DNA of 64,000 bases from Acetobacter peroxydans (GCF_006539345.1 NZ_BJMV01000001.1:124001-188000), one strand, 5' to 3'. Positions 50,417 through 61,100 are shown, counted from the first letter of the stretch. Notes: generated by a model from the sequence alone, not told the origin. Numbers and translations: made by a program.

Positions 50417-51505
50417 TTATCGACCCTGCGCGGCTGTGGGAGAGGCCAGGTTCACGCGCATGGCTCCGTTGGGGGTTGCGGGCGGGGTATCGGCCGGGTC
50501 AGGGGGCAGGATAAGCTGGCTGACCGGCACAAGGGCAATGCCGATGTCTTGCAGATGTGCGATCCACGCCCGCAGGCAGGCGAGTGCTACAGGCCGCAGC
50601 GGGCTCATGACGCCAATGGCGTGGCCGTTACGCCGGGCTGCCTGCTGGAGCTTGAGGAGCTGGATATCGATGCCCACGATATCCGCATCTGCGTTGATCT
50701 GCACATCGGCTTGCCCGAGCAGCCCTGGCCCGTTTATGGACTGACCCGCCGTCCCATTTACGTACAGCAGGCCGCGCTTGTTCAGCTCGGTCAGCATGTT
50801 TGTAAAATCCTGTGCGTGCAGAAGGGTATTTGCGTTCGCACCCGTGGGCGTGCCCATTACCCCCACATAGCCTGCCATGCGCGAGAGAACCCAGTTCAGG
50901 TTTTCCGTGTTCTGCTGGGCGGAGTTCATCAGGCTGATGGCCCGTGGCCCGGCATCATCAGCGGGGGCCGTCTGGCTGACGGCGGGTTTGGTGCTGCTGG
51001 TCTGCATGGGCAGGGTCAGCAGGGTTTCATGCTGGTATTGGCGCGCCGTTTCCATGAGCGTGTCCGCACCTGACAGATAGGGCGAAAACGCAACCGACAC
51101 CGCGCCGGGCAGCGAGGCCATGGCGTCGGTTGTCTGTGCATCAGGCTCGCTTATGCCTTCGAGCACGACCGCCACCATGGGCGTGCCGGGCGGGACATCC
51201 ACTGTTGGCGCAGCATAAAGCTGGCGGGCGGTCTGTCCGTGCGGGCCTGTCAGGGGCAGGGGAAAACCACCCGTGCCGTTATGTTTTTCCAGCAGCGCCA
51301 TCTGCGGTTGCAGAATGGTGTTGTGGTCACCTTTCAGGCGGTGCCGTCCCACATCTGCATTCCATTGCGCGATGGAGGGGTGCGGTGGCCTGATAAAGTG
51401 CAGGCTTGCCGCCAAGATGGCGGCAATCGCTCCAACGGCAAGCCAGAACCAGATGAACAGTCTGCCGCGGCTTGTGAGCCGTCGCCACAGGGATGGGGTG
51501 CGCAT
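50417..51505 (-). CDS. Divergent polysaccharide deacetylase family protein (YibQ-like)
   Basis: The 362-residue product has one N-terminal membrane anchor (FIWFWLAVGAIAAILAASLHF, about residues 17-37) and a periplasmic domain of the divergent polysaccharide deacetylase family (DUF610/YibQ): VVLEGISEPDAQTTDAMASLPGAVSVAFSPY, then the NAQQNTENLNWVLSRMAGYVGVMGT-like stretch and LLYVNGTAGQS. These proteins lie next to envC and ctpA in many proteobacteria and are thought to act on the cell envelope; an enzymatic activity is not established. The gap to ctpA is 27 bases and to rppH 6 bases. Confidence 0.85.
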   Translation of the reverse strand: MRTPSLWRRLTSRGRLFIWFWLAVGAIAAILAASLHFIRPPHPSIAQWNADVGRHRLKGDHNTILQPQMALLEKHNGTGGFPLPLTGPHGQTARQLYAAPTVDVPPGTPMVAVVLEGISEPDAQTTDAMASLPGAVSVAFSPYLSGADTLMETARQYQHETLLTLPMQTSSTKPAVSQTAPADDAGPRAISLMNSAQQNTENLNWVLSRMAGYVGVMGTPTGANANTLLHAQDFTNMLTELNKRGLLYVNGTAGQSINGPGLLGQADVQINADADIVGIDIQLLKLQQAARRNGHAIGVMSPLRPVALACLRAWIAHLQDIGIALVPVSQLILPPDPADTPPATPNGAMRVNLASPTAAQGR

Positions 51506-51532
51506 GACGGCTCCCTTACTTGCTTCGCGTCA

Positions 51533-52984
51533 TTACTGATGCGGCGCGCTGTCCGCCTTCGCGGGGGTTTTGGGGGCCGGTGCGGCCGGAACCGTCGGTG
51601 CCGGAGCGGGCAGCCCCGCCATGGAGCGCACAACCCTTAGCCCTTCCTGTAGCTGGAAGTCGGTGGAAGGCTTACTGTAGTCGAATTCCGGCCAGTTCGC
51701 AGGCGGCTGGGAGGGAACATCCGCCGCGATGGCTGGCAGGTCGGTGCGCGGCTGGGCCTTTGTCGTGTTGCCGCCCTGATTCTTGAGGATATGCTCAAGA
51801 TCCGCTTCACGCAGGCTCAGGCCCGGATCGTCACGCGTTTCCTTGACCGTGATGTCAGGCATAATGCCCAGTGCCTGAATGGAACGGCCAGAAGGCGTGT
51901 AATAGCGCGCGGTGGTCAGGCGTACGGCACCATTGCCCGGAATGGGAATGATGGACTGAACCGAGCCCTTGCCGAACGAGCGCGTGCCTAGCAGTACAGC
52001 ACGATGATGATCCTGCAGGGCGCCAGAAACGATTTCAGAGGCCGAGGCCGAGCCACCGTTGATCAGCACCACAATGGGCAGACCATCGGTAATGTCGGTG
52101 CCGTGGGCATCCCAGCGCTGGCTATCCTTGGGATGGCGCGCGCGGGTGGAGACAATCTCGCCAGAGCGGATGAAACTGGAAGAAACATCAACGGCCTGAT
52201 CCAGTAACCCGCCGGGGTCATTGCGCAGGTCGAGCACAAGACCCGCCAGCTTGCCGCCCGCCTGCTGCCGCAGGCTGTTATAGGCCTTCAGCAGTTCCTT
52301 TTCCGTGGTTTCGTTAAACTGCGCGATGCGGATATAGCCGATCCGACCGTACAGCGCCGACTTCACCACGTCGATATGGATGATCTCGCGCGTAAGCGTG
52401 ACCACGATGGGCTTGGGCGTTTTTTCACGCACCAGTGTCAGCGTGATCTTGGTGTCGGGTTTGCCGCGCATTTTCTTCACGGCTTCGTCCAGCGGAGTGC
52501 CGTCCACAGTGTGGCCGTCCACGGCGATGATGTAGTCGCCCGGTTTGATCCCGGCCCGGAAACCCGGCGTGCCATCGATGGGGGAAACAACGCGGATATG
52601 GCCGTCCTGCTGTTGCAGCTCCAGCCCCAGGCCGCCGAACTCGCCCTTCATCTGCACCATCATGTCTTCGTACTGTTTCTGGGTCATGTACGAACTGTGC
52701 GGATCAAGGCCGCTGAGCATCCCGTTCAGCGCGTTGGTGATCAGGTCGCGGTCGGATACGGGCTCGACATAATCGGAGCGCACCAGATCCAGCACCGTGC
52801 CGAACAGGGTCAGCAGGCGGTAGGTTTCGGCGTGGTTTGCGGTGGGCGCGGCATCGGGGGTCGCGGTCTGCGCCTGAACGGGGGCGGGCAGAAGGAATCC
52901 GGCAGGGAAGTGGCCTGGAGAGAAAGCCAGGGCAAGGCCAGTCATGGCGGTAGCACCGAGCATCAGACCTGTGCGGAACTTCAT
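51533..52984 (-). CDS. ctpA: Carboxy-terminal processing protease (S41 family)
   Basis: This is a periplasmic Ser/Lys protease that trims or degrades envelope proteins. The 483-residue protein starts with a signal peptide (to about residue 38, PVQAQ), then a PDZ domain near residues 115-185 (GGLGLELQQQDGHIRVVSPIDGTPGFRAGIKPGD, in part). The catalytic Ser314 (GGSASASEI) and Lys339 (FGKGSVQ) are 25 residues apart, as in other members. The C-terminal 60 residues are Pro/Ala-rich. It follows envC, a pairing seen across proteobacteria. Confidence 0.94.
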   Translation of the reverse strand: MKFRTGLMLGATAMTGLALAFSPGHFPAGFLLPAPVQAQTATPDAAPTANHAETYRLLTLFGTVLDLVRSDYVEPVSDRDLITNALNGMLSGLDPHSSYMTQKQYEDMMVQMKGEFGGLGLELQQQDGHIRVVSPIDGTPGFRAGIKPGDYIIAVDGHTVDGTPLDEAVKKMRGKPDTKITLTLVREKTPKPIVVTLTREIIHIDVVKSALYGRIGYIRIAQFNETTEKELLKAYNSLRQQAGGKLAGLVLDLRNDPGGLLDQAVDVSSSFIRSGEIVSTRARHPKDSQRWDAHGTDITDGLPIVVLINGGSASASEIVSGALQDHHRAVLLGTRSFGKGSVQSIIPIPGNGAVRLTTARYYTPSGRSIQALGIMPDITVKETRDDPGLSLREADLEHILKNQGGNTTKAQPRTDLPAIAADVPSQPPANWPEFDYSKPSTDFQLQEGLRVVRSMAGLPAPAPTVPAAPAPKTPAKADSAPHQ

Positions 52985-53167
52985 GCGATCTTGTCTCCTG
53001 TCGCCGGAACCGGGAAAAATCCCGTGGCGCGTGTTCGTCCTGTCTTTTTTTCCGGCCCGCCATACCTTGCCGAAGGAGGAAAAAGGCGTGTGGCGGGTTA
53101 CGTCGTGGGCGAGCCTAGCCTGTTCCGCAACACAGGGAAACCGCCCATCCCGTTATGGCTTTCGGCT

Positions 53168-54610
53168 TTACAGGAAAGGGGCCGGGTTGATGCTCTGCTG
53201 CCCGTGCCGGAGTTGTATGAACAGTCTGGCGGAACTGCCAGTGTTTCCCATGTGTCCTATGGGTGCACCCTTTGTCAAATCCTGTCCGGTATCGACCGAA
53301 AGCTCGGAAAGTCCTGCCAGAATAAAGCGGTAGTGGCGGCCGCAGTTCAGAATGACCATTTGCCCGTAAGTGCGGAATACCCCCGCGAAATCGACCCCGC
53401 CGGTACAGGGCGCGCGTACGCTTGCGCCGGAGGGGGTGCGGTAGGTTATGCCGGTGGCGGGGCCGGATTCGGTGTGGCTACCCCACGCGCTCAGCACTGT
53501 TCCAGCCACGGGCTTGAGGCCGGATGCCGAGCCTCCCTGCGCGTTCAGGCCGGGGCCTTCTGCTGTGCTGTCCTGTACGGTGTCCTGCTGGCTGGTGGTG
53601 GCCTGTGTGTCAGGACTTTGCGCACCGGAAGACTGGCCGGCAGGAGGTGTGAGCTCGTGAGGTACGGGCGGGCGCGCACGGGCAGCACTTAGGGCATGGT
53701 GCAGGCGGGCTTCGGCTGCGGTTTGCAGGGCTTCCAGCCGGGCCACGGCGTCCTGCAGGCTTGAGGCGCGGTGCATCGCGGCCTGCAATGCCCGCGTGGC
53801 GACACGCGCGGCGCTGTCGGCGCGTTTCTGTGCCTTGCGCGCCTGAGCAGCCTGCTGGCGCACGGTTGCGCGTTCGCTGGCCTGCTGGCGCTCAAGGGCT
53901 TCGAGCTGGGTCTTCTGCGCTGTAAGATCCTGATCGAGCACTGTCAGACGCGCCTGTTTTTCCCGCAGATCACGCGCTTCGTCCTGTAACTGATGCGACA
54001 GGCCGCGCAGAACCAGAAAGCCGGTTACGGCATCATTCTGGGGCAGGGGGGCGGCTAGCAATGTGTCGGACGGATAAACTGAAAGTCGCACCGCCAGCGG
54101 CAGGATAGGAGCCAGCGCCTGCTCATGTCCCAACAGACTTGCGGACAGGGCCTGCTGCTCCTGATGGGTTGCGTCCATGCGGTCAGACAGGTCGGCAATC
54201 TGCTGTTCGGTATCCTGGAGTTGTGCCGTGGCGCTGAGGGTCGCGGCAGAGAGGGCGCGGGCCTGACTGCGGGCATTTGCGGCGGCCGCCATGGCGGCAT
54301 CCTGTTTCGCGCGGGATGCGGCAACCGCTGCGGCCTGTCGTTCCGTGGCGGCCTGTGCGGCCTCATGCTGGGCGCGTGCGCTTTCAAGGGCATGACGGGC
54401 CTGAACAACCGAACGGCTGCTGGGTGCTGTGGAGGGCTTGTGGAGTGTATGGTGAGGCTGGGTATGGTGCGGTTTATGGCTGGTGTCGGCCGTTGCGGCC
54501 TGCGCTGGAGCCGGAGTGTAGGCAATGGTGACAACAGATAGGCCCCAGAGCAGCGCGGGTAGCAGTGCCGCCCGGAGCAGCATGGGAGTCCGTCCGGGCG
54601 AGCGTATCAT
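53168..54610 (-). CDS. envC: Murein hydrolase activator, EnvC-like
   Basis: EnvC activates amidases that split septal peptidoglycan at division. ATG 54610 (MIRSPGRTPMLLRAALLPALLWGLS) gives 480 residues with a signal peptide ending at AQAA; ATG 54694, right after the gpmI stop, is possible but gives an odd 65-residue leader. A coiled-coil region with Gln/Ala-rich heptads covers about residues 65-300. The C-terminal LytM (M23) domain, from about 385, lacks the zinc-binding His residues (LAGLSEL and RLFIQL where His is expected), which fits an activator, not an enzyme. Confidence 0.88.
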   Translation of the reverse strand: MIRSPGRTPMLLRAALLPALLWGLSVVTIAYTPAPAQAATADTSHKPHHTQPHHTLHKPSTAPSSRSVVQARHALESARAQHEAAQAATERQAAAVAASRAKQDAAMAAAANARSQARALSAATLSATAQLQDTEQQIADLSDRMDATHQEQQALSASLLGHEQALAPILPLAVRLSVYPSDTLLAAPLPQNDAVTGFLVLRGLSHQLQDEARDLREKQARLTVLDQDLTAQKTQLEALERQQASERATVRQQAAQARKAQKRADSAARVATRALQAAMHRASSLQDAVARLEALQTAAEARLHHALSAARARPPVPHELTPPAGQSSGAQSPDTQATTSQQDTVQDSTAEGPGLNAQGGSASGLKPVAGTVLSAWGSHTESGPATGITYRTPSGASVRAPCTGGVDFAGVFRTYGQMVILNCGRHYRFILAGLSELSVDTGQDLTKGAPIGHMGNTGSSARLFIQLRHGQQSINPAPFL

Positions 54611-54694
54611 GAGCCGGATGTCTGCCCTTGCCTTCCGCTGAAACAGGGGCGGAAGAGCCACAGGGCGGAAAGGAAAAAGCCGACGCGCGTGCAT

Positions 54695-56233
54695 TCAGGG
54701 GGTGAGCAGCGAGGAACCCGTCATCTCGGCGGGCTTGGGCAGGCCCATGATGTCCAGCAGGGTGGGGGCGAGGTCGGCCAGACGCCCGCCATCACGCAGG
54801 GCCCTACCGTCCGTGCCAAGAGCGACAAGCGGCACGAGGTTGAGAGTATGCGCGGTGTGCGGACCGCCGGTTTCGGGGTCGATCATGGTTTCGCAGTTCC
54901 CGTGATCAGCCGTGATCAGCAGCGCGCCTCCCTGACGGGTGATGGCCTGAGCAAGACGGCCCACTCCAGTATCTACCGCTTCCACGGCTTTGACGGCGGC
55001 TGCCAGAATTCCGGTATGCCCTACCATGTCCGGGTTGGCGTAGTTGAGCACGATCAGGTCATACGTGCCGCTGTCGATGGCGCTCACGGCCTTGTCCGTC
55101 AGTTCAGCGGCGGACATTTCCGGTTGCAGGTCGTATGTGGCCACCTTGGGAGAGGGCACCAGAATACGGTCTTCCCCTTCGAACAGCGTTTCGCGGCCGC
55201 CGTTCATGAAGTAGGTGACATGCGGGTATTTTTCGGTTTCCGCCATGCGGAGCTGGCGCAGACCCGCGCGGGAGACAACTTCGCCCAGCAGGTTTTCCAA
55301 TGTTTCGGGCGGGAACAGAACCGTCATGCGTGCGGCCAGCGTTTCGCTGTACTGCGTCATGGAGGCTACGGCGTCAAAACGGATGACCCGTGCCCGGGCG
55401 AAGCCGTCAAAATTCGGTTCCAGCAGCGCGTCCATTAGCTGGCGGATGCGGTCGGCGCGGAAGTTGAACGACAGGATGCCATCTCCATCCTTCATGCCGG
55501 TGTAGCCGGGCAGAACGGTGGGGAGAATGAATTCGTCAGACACATCGGCCGCGTAGGCGGCGGCAATCACCTCATCCGGGGTGGCGCCGGTTTCGCCCTG
55601 TGCGCAGACAATCGCATTATAGGCTTTTTCAACACGGTCCCAGCGCTTGTCGCGGTCCATGGCATAGTAACGCCCGGACAGGGTGGCAAGCTGTACGGAG
55701 GCTGGCAGGCTTTCCTGAAGCGCGCGCACGTATTCACGGGCGGAACGCGGGGCCGTGTCACGTCCGTCCGTGAACAGGTGGAAAGCCACGGGCACGCCCG
55801 CCGCTGCCACGATACGCGCAAGTGCTGCCGCATGATCCTGATGGGAATGTACGCCGCCGGGAGAAACGAGGCCCATCAGGTGGCAGGTGCCGCCGCTGGC
55901 CTTCAGCCGGGCGATGAAATCCGTCATGACGGCGGAAGACGCCAGACTGCCATCCTCAATCGCGGAGAAAATGCGCGGCAGTTCCTGCATGACAATGCGG
56001 CCAGCACCGATATTCAGATGCCCCACTTCGGAATTGCCCATCTGCCCTTCCGGCAGGCCAACATCCTCGCCGCTGGTGCGCAGGAAGCTGTGCGGGTTGT
56101 CGCGCCACAGAGCGTCAAAACTGGGCGTACTCGCCTGATGGACCGCGTTATTGTCTGTTTCCTCCCGCCAGCCGAAGCCGTCGAGAATGACAAGCATGAC
56201 AGGACGTTTTGGCTGCGGAGCGGGGGAAGTCAT
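54695..56233 (-). CDS. gpmI: Phosphoglycerate mutase, 2,3-bisphosphoglycerate-independent
   Basis: This manganese-dependent enzyme interconverts 3- and 2-phosphoglycerate. ATG 56233 (MTSPAPQPKRPVMLVILDGFGWRE), with AGAGG 8 bases before it, gives 512 residues, the family length. Metal-binding Asp18 and nucleophile Ser68 (MGNSEVGHLN) are present, as are GVHSHQDHA, FTDGRDT and LITADHGNCE, the last with the second metal cluster. The envC gene starts soon after the stop. No cofactor-dependent mutase is seen nearby. Confidence 0.96.
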   Translation of the reverse strand: MTSPAPQPKRPVMLVILDGFGWREETDNNAVHQASTPSFDALWRDNPHSFLRTSGEDVGLPEGQMGNSEVGHLNIGAGRIVMQELPRIFSAIEDGSLASSAVMTDFIARLKASGGTCHLMGLVSPGGVHSHQDHAAALARIVAAAGVPVAFHLFTDGRDTAPRSAREYVRALQESLPASVQLATLSGRYYAMDRDKRWDRVEKAYNAIVCAQGETGATPDEVIAAAYAADVSDEFILPTVLPGYTGMKDGDGILSFNFRADRIRQLMDALLEPNFDGFARARVIRFDAVASMTQYSETLAARMTVLFPPETLENLLGEVVSRAGLRQLRMAETEKYPHVTYFMNGGRETLFEGEDRILVPSPKVATYDLQPEMSAAELTDKAVSAIDSGTYDLIVLNYANPDMVGHTGILAAAVKAVEAVDTGVGRLAQAITRQGGALLITADHGNCETMIDPETGGPHTAHTLNLVPLVALGTDGRALRDGGRLADLAPTLLDIMGLPKPAEMTGSSLLTP

Positions 56234-56326
56234 GAACGGGCCTCTGTTTTTGGGTCTTGCCGTAGGGGTTCGGGTGTTTGTGTCCGCCGGACAGTGCCAT
56301 GAGAACGTGCGCAAACAAAGGCAGGT

Positions 56327-57523
56327 TCACGCGCGGCGGACGATGTAGCTCTTTTCCAGTTCCTGTGTGATGCGTTCGGCATGGGCAGGGTCGCGCGCTT
56401 CGATCATGACTTCGAGCTCCGCTGCCTGTACGGATGGCGCTGCGAAAAGCCGCTGATGCGAAACTTCGATGATGTTGCCGCCCGCGCCGCCGATCGTGCG
56501 CGAAATATCGGCCAGCACACCGGGCCGGTCGGGAATTTCCATGATCAGCCGCAGGATACGACCATCACGCAGCATGGCGCGCAGGAGGGTATTGGCCAGA
56601 ATGCGGCTGTCGATATTTCCGCCCGAGACAGGCAGCGCCACTTTTTGGCCCGCGAACAGGTCCGGATAAGTCAGCACGGCGGCAAGGCCAGCGGCCCCGG
56701 CCCCTTCACTGACCTGTTTGGCCCCTTCGGCCAGCAGGGTGATGGCGGTTTCCAGCGCACATTCGGGCACAACCAGCACCTGATCTACCAGCTTGCGGAT
56801 CACCTCGTCCGTCTGCTGCCCGATCTGGAGTACGGCAATGCCTTCGGCAATGGTGGCCCCGCCGGTCGGCATGGTGGCCGGGCCGGGGAAGGCGCACAGG
56901 GAGTCGTATTTTTCCACCTGCACACCAATCAGGCGCAGGTTGGGGCGCATGGCGCGCGCGGCTACGGCGCAGCCGGAAAGCAGCCCGCCACCGCCAATAG
57001 GCACGACAAGCGCATCGAGTTCGCCCGCGTCTTCCAGCAGTTCCAGCGCGCAGGTGCCCTGGCCCGCCATGATGGCGACGTCGTCATACGGGTGAATGAA
57101 GGTGCGGCCTTCGCGGGACTGCAGGTCCTGCGCGAAGGCGAGCGCCTCGGTGAAGTTGTCTCCCTCAAGGATGACGCGTGCGCCCCAGTCACGGGTGCGC
57201 ACGACCTTCGCGCCGGGCGTGAAGCGGGGCATGACAATGACTGCGTCAATCCCGAGCAGGCTGGCGTGGCGCGCGACCCCCTGCGCATGGTTGCCTGCCG
57301 AAACCGCGATAACGCCACGCGCGCGCTCGTCGGCATTGAGCAGGGCGAGCTTGTTGGCGGCCCCGCGCTCCTTGAAAGACCCAACCGCCTGAAGGTTTTC
57401 GAGCTTGAGGGTAATCTCAGCCCCGGTTGCGCGGGAAAGGGAGTGCGAGGCAATGGTGGGGGTGCGGATCACCTTGCCGCGGATTCTGTCGGCCGCGGCG
57501 GTGATATCCTGAAACGAGATCAT
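56327..57523 (-). CDS. ilvA: Threonine ammonia-lyase with C-terminal ACT domain
   Basis: This PLP enzyme converts threonine to 2-oxobutanoate, the first step to isoleucine. Lys51 in GSFKERGA forms the Schiff base; SAGNHAQGVA and VPIGGGGLLSG bind substrate and phosphate. At 398 residues with a single C-terminal ACT domain (from about 325, LIMEIPDRPGVLADISRTIGGAGGNIIEVSH in parts), it is the intermediate-length type, between TdcB (about 330) and E. coli IlvA (about 514, two regulatory domains). It starts one base after greA and probably shares its transcript. Confidence 0.93.
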   Translation of the reverse strand: MISFQDITAAADRIRGKVIRTPTIASHSLSRATGAEITLKLENLQAVGSFKERGAANKLALLNADERARGVIAVSAGNHAQGVARHASLLGIDAVIVMPRFTPGAKVVRTRDWGARVILEGDNFTEALAFAQDLQSREGRTFIHPYDDVAIMAGQGTCALELLEDAGELDALVVPIGGGGLLSGCAVAARAMRPNLRLIGVQVEKYDSLCAFPGPATMPTGGATIAEGIAVLQIGQQTDEVIRKLVDQVLVVPECALETAITLLAEGAKQVSEGAGAAGLAAVLTYPDLFAGQKVALPVSGGNIDSRILANTLLRAMLRDGRILRLIMEIPDRPGVLADISRTIGGAGGNIIEVSHQRLFAAPSVQAAELEVMIEARDPAHAERITQELEKSYIVRRA

Positions 57524-57524
57524 G

Positions 57525-57998
57525 TCAGATGAATTTTACGGACAGGATTTCATAGGTGCGGTCGCCGCCGGGCGCGGGCACGGACACGGTATCGCCTTCC
57601 TGCTTGCCGATCAGCGATTTGGCTAGCGGCGAGGAAATGGAAATCTTGCCCTGCTTGATGTCGGCCTCATGCAGGCCCACGATCTGGTAGGTGATTTCCT
57701 TGTCGGTATCTTCATCGACAAGGCAGACGGTTGCCCCGAACTTGACCTGACTGCCTGACAGTGTGGTCGGGTCGATCACCTCGGCGGTGGAGACCAGCTC
57801 TTCCAGTTCCAGAATACGGCCTTCAATGAACGACTGGCGCTCACGAGCGGCGTGGTATTCGGCGTTTTCTGACAGGTCGCCGTGGCTGCGGGCTTCCGCG
57901 ATGGCGCGGATTACCGCCGGACGCTCCTCGGATTTGAGCTTGCGCAGCTCATCTTCGAGAAGCTGAAGGCCTTTGCCTGTCATCGGAGTTTTCTGCAA
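57525..57998 (-). CDS. greA: Transcription elongation factor GreA
   Basis: GreA rescues backtracked RNA polymerase by stimulating transcript cleavage. I place the start at TTG 57998, 5 bases after GGGGAC: it yields [21 protein letters not shown], the usual family start, and 157 residues. ATG 57983 would cut five conserved residues, and the open frame further upstream is not GreA-like. The coiled-coil tip has Asp41 and Glu44 in DLSENAEY. A terminator hairpin ends only about 16 bases before the start codon, which points to attenuation. Confidence 0.95.
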   Translation of the reverse strand: MQKTPMTGKGLQLLEDELRKLKSEERPAVIRAIAEARSHGDLSENAEYHAARERQSFIEGRILELEELVSTAEVIDPTTLSGSQVKFGATVCLVDEDTDKEITYQIVGLHEADIKQGKISISSPLAKSLIGKQEGDTVSVPAPGGDRTYEILSVKFI

Positions 57999-58014
57999 GA
58001 CAAGTCCCCGGAAT

Positions 58015-58041
58015 AAAACTGTCGGCCCTCGGGGGCCGACA
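58015..58041 (-). terminator. Terminator/attenuator directly before greA
   Basis: On the minus strand TGTCGGCC and GGCCGACA form a perfect 8-bp stem with a 6-base loop, followed by GTTTTATT. It ends the carBA transcript, or stops greA transcripts early; only 16 bases remain before the greA TTG start, too few for another promoter. Confidence 0.75.
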
Positions 58042-58058
58042 CGCAGGTTGCATACGCG

Positions 58059-58102
58059 CTTTGCGGTGCGCCGGGGAGTTTTGCCCCCGCCACACCGCAA
58101 AG
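58059..58102 (-). promoter_or_regulatory. Long stem-loop after carB
   Basis: CTTTGCGGTG (58059-58068) and CACCGCAAAG (58093-58102) are perfect inverted arms enclosing a further GC-rich pairing. It begins 3 bases after the carB stop and lacks a T-run. Together with the next hairpin it forms a tandem structure in the carB-greA gap. Confidence 0.5.
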
Positions 58103-58105
58103 TGT

Positions 58106-61100
58106 TTAGAACGATCCGCTAAAGTATGACTGAAGCGGCGCAACATCAAGCGGTCCCTCGCGCATTGCCGCGATAGCGTGGATAGCGGCGCGCGCTCCGG
58201 CCATGGTGGTGTAGTGCGGAATGCCCAGCACCAGCGCCGAGCGGCGGATGTCGAAGCTGTCCGCTACCGACTGCGCGCCCTGCGCCGTGTTGATCACCAT
58301 CTGCACTTCGCCCGAGCGGATGGCATCCACGCAGTGGGGACGACCTTCGAGCACCTTGTTGACCAGTTCCACCTCGATACCTGACTCGCGCAGGCGGCCT
58401 GCCGTGCCCCGCGTTGCGAGGATCTTGAAGCCCATGGAGGCCAGCAGGCGGCCCAGTGCGGGCAGGTGCGGCTTGTCGCTCGCCCGCACGGACAGGAAGA
58501 CCGTGCCGCTTGCGGGCAGTTTCACGCCCGCGCCAAGCTGCGACTTGGCAAAGGCGCGCTCGAACGACGTATCCAGCCCCATGACCTCACCCGTCGAGCG
58601 CATTTCCGGCCCGAGGATGGTGTCCACCTCAGCAAAGCGGTTGAACGGGAACACCGCTTCCTTCACGGCCACATGCGGCACCACCGCCCGGTCGTCCAGA
58701 TTGAAGGCGGAAAGCTTGTCGCCCGCCATCACCCGGGCACCGATCTTGGCCACCGGCACGCCGGTCGCCTTGGCCACGAAGGGCACCGTACGCGAGGCAC
58801 GCGGGTTGACTTCCAGCACGAAGACTTCCTGATCCTTGATCGCGTACTGCACGTTCATCAGGCCGACAATGCCCAGTTCGCGCGCCATGGCTTCGGTCTG
58901 GGCCTTGAGTTCGGTCACGATGGCGGGCGAGAGCGTGTAGGGCGGGAGGGCGCAGGCACTGTCACCGGAATGGATGCCCGCTTCCTCAATGTGCTCCATC
59001 ACGCCAGCTACATAAACGCTGGTGCCGTCGGAAATGCAGTCCACATCGGCTTCGATGGCGTCGTTCAGGTAGCGGTCGAGCAGGATCGGGCCAGAGGAAA
59101 CCTCATGCCCGGCCAGGCGCAGCACATCGCGCATGTAGCGCTGGAGCGAAGCCCGGTCGTACACGATTTCCATCGCGCGGCCGCCCAGCACGTAGGAGGG
59201 GCGCACCACAACCGGGTAGCCCACGCGCTCGGCCACGGCTTCGGCTTCTTCCTGATTACGGGCGATGCCGTTTTCGGGCTGACGCAGGCCCAGCTTGTGC
59301 AGCATGGTCTGGAAGCGTTCACGGTCTTCCGCGCGGTCGATGGCATCCGCCGGGGTGCCCAGCAGCGGAATACCGGCGGCTTCCAGCGCGCGGGAAAGCT
59401 TGAGCGGCGTCTGTCCGCCGTACTGGACAATGCAGCCCTTCACCGTGCCGCGCTTCTGCTCGCAGCGGATAAGGGAGATCACGTCCTCGGCCGTCAGCGG
59501 CTCGAAATACAGCCTGTCCGATGTGTCGTAGTCGGTGGAGACGGTTTCGGGGTTGCAGTTGACCATAATGGTTTCATAACCGGCCTCGCGCAGGGCGTAG
59601 GCAGCATGAACACAGCAGTAGTCGAACTCGATGCCCTGACCGATCCTGTTGGGGCCACCGCCCAGGATCACGATCTTCTCGCGGTCGGTAGGTGCGGATT
59701 CACAGGCGGGGGGCGCGAAAACCCCTTCGTAGCTCGAATACATATACGGCGTTGCGGAAGCGAACTCGCCCGCGCAGGTGTCGATCCGGCGGTAGGCGGG
59801 CACCACGCCCGCTTCCTCGCGCAGACGCGCCACTTCTGCGGCCTGCGTGCCGGACAGGCGTGCGAGCTGCACGTCAGAAAAGCCAAGCGCCTTGAGCTGG
59901 CGCAGACCCTGCGCATCCTTGGGCAGACCGTGGTTTTCCACAGTGCGTTCAGCGGCAACAATGGTTTCAAGCTGGCGCAGGAACCACGGCTCGAACTTGC
60001 AGGCTTCGTGAATATCCTCGACCGAAAGCCCCGCGCGCAGAGCCTGTGCCGCCATGAGAATACGCTCGGGCCGCTGCTGCGACAGGGCGGCGCGGAACGC
60101 ATCCACCCCGCCATCGCCCGGCACGTCCACGGGGTCCAGACCGTTCAGCCCGGTTTCCATGGAGCGCAGGCCCTTCTGAAGGGCTTCGGCAAAGGAGCGG
60201 CCGATGGCCATGGCTTCGCCCACCGACTTCATGGAGGTGGACAGCAGGGCCGGTGCGCCGGGGAACTTTTCGAACGTAAAGCGCGGGATCTTGACGACAA
60301 CGTAGTCGATGGTCGGCTCGAAGGAGGCCGGGGTCGTGCGGGTGATGTCGTTTTTGAGTTCGTCCAGCGTGTAGCCTACGGCCAGCTTGGCCGCGACCTT
60401 GGCAATGGGGAAGCCCGTTGCCTTGGAGGCCAGCGCGGATGAACGCGAAACGCGCGGGTTCATCTCGATCACCACCATACGGCCGTCTTTCGGGTTGACA
60501 CCGAACTGCACGTTGGAGCCGCCGGTTTCCACCCCGATCGCCCGTAGGCAGGCGATGGAGGCGTCACGCATACGCTGGTATTCCTTGTCGGTCAGCGTCA
60601 GCGCCGGTGCGACCGTAACGGAATCACCCGTATGGACGCCCATGGGGTCGATGTTTTCGATAGAGCAGATGATGATGCAGTTGTCCGCCGTGTCGCGCAC
60701 GACTTCCATCTCGTATTCTTTCCAGCCCAGCACGGACTCTTCCACCAGCACTTCCGTGGTGGGCGAGGCATCGAGGCCGGAGGCTACGATCTGGTCGAAT
60801 TCCTCGCGGTTATAGGCGATGCCGCCGCCCGAACCACCCATGGTGAAGGAGGGGCGGATGATGGCGGGAAAGCCAATTTCACGCAGGGCTTCATGCGCCT
60901 CTGCCATGGTGTGGGCAATGAGGCTGCGCGGGCTTTCGATGCCGATGGCATCCATGGTCTCGCGGAATTTCTGCCGGTCTTCGGCGCGGTCGATCACGTC
61001 CGCCTTGGCACCGATCAGTTCCACACCGTGCTTTTCCAGAAAGCCCGAGGCGTGTAGGGCCATGGCGGTGTTGAGCGCCGTCTGCCCGCCCATGGTGGGC

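Noticed and set aside
52985-53167. A possible small gene in the ctpA-envC gap
   Set aside because: The only open frames are parts of shadows running through the neighbours; I see a small CGGGA/TCCCG stem but no ribosome-binding site with a protein-like frame.
58466-60442. A 658-codon open frame on the plus strand inside carB
   Set aside because: It is exactly antisense to conserved carB sequence, has no ribosome-binding site or family-like motif, and long antisense frames are expected at this GC content.
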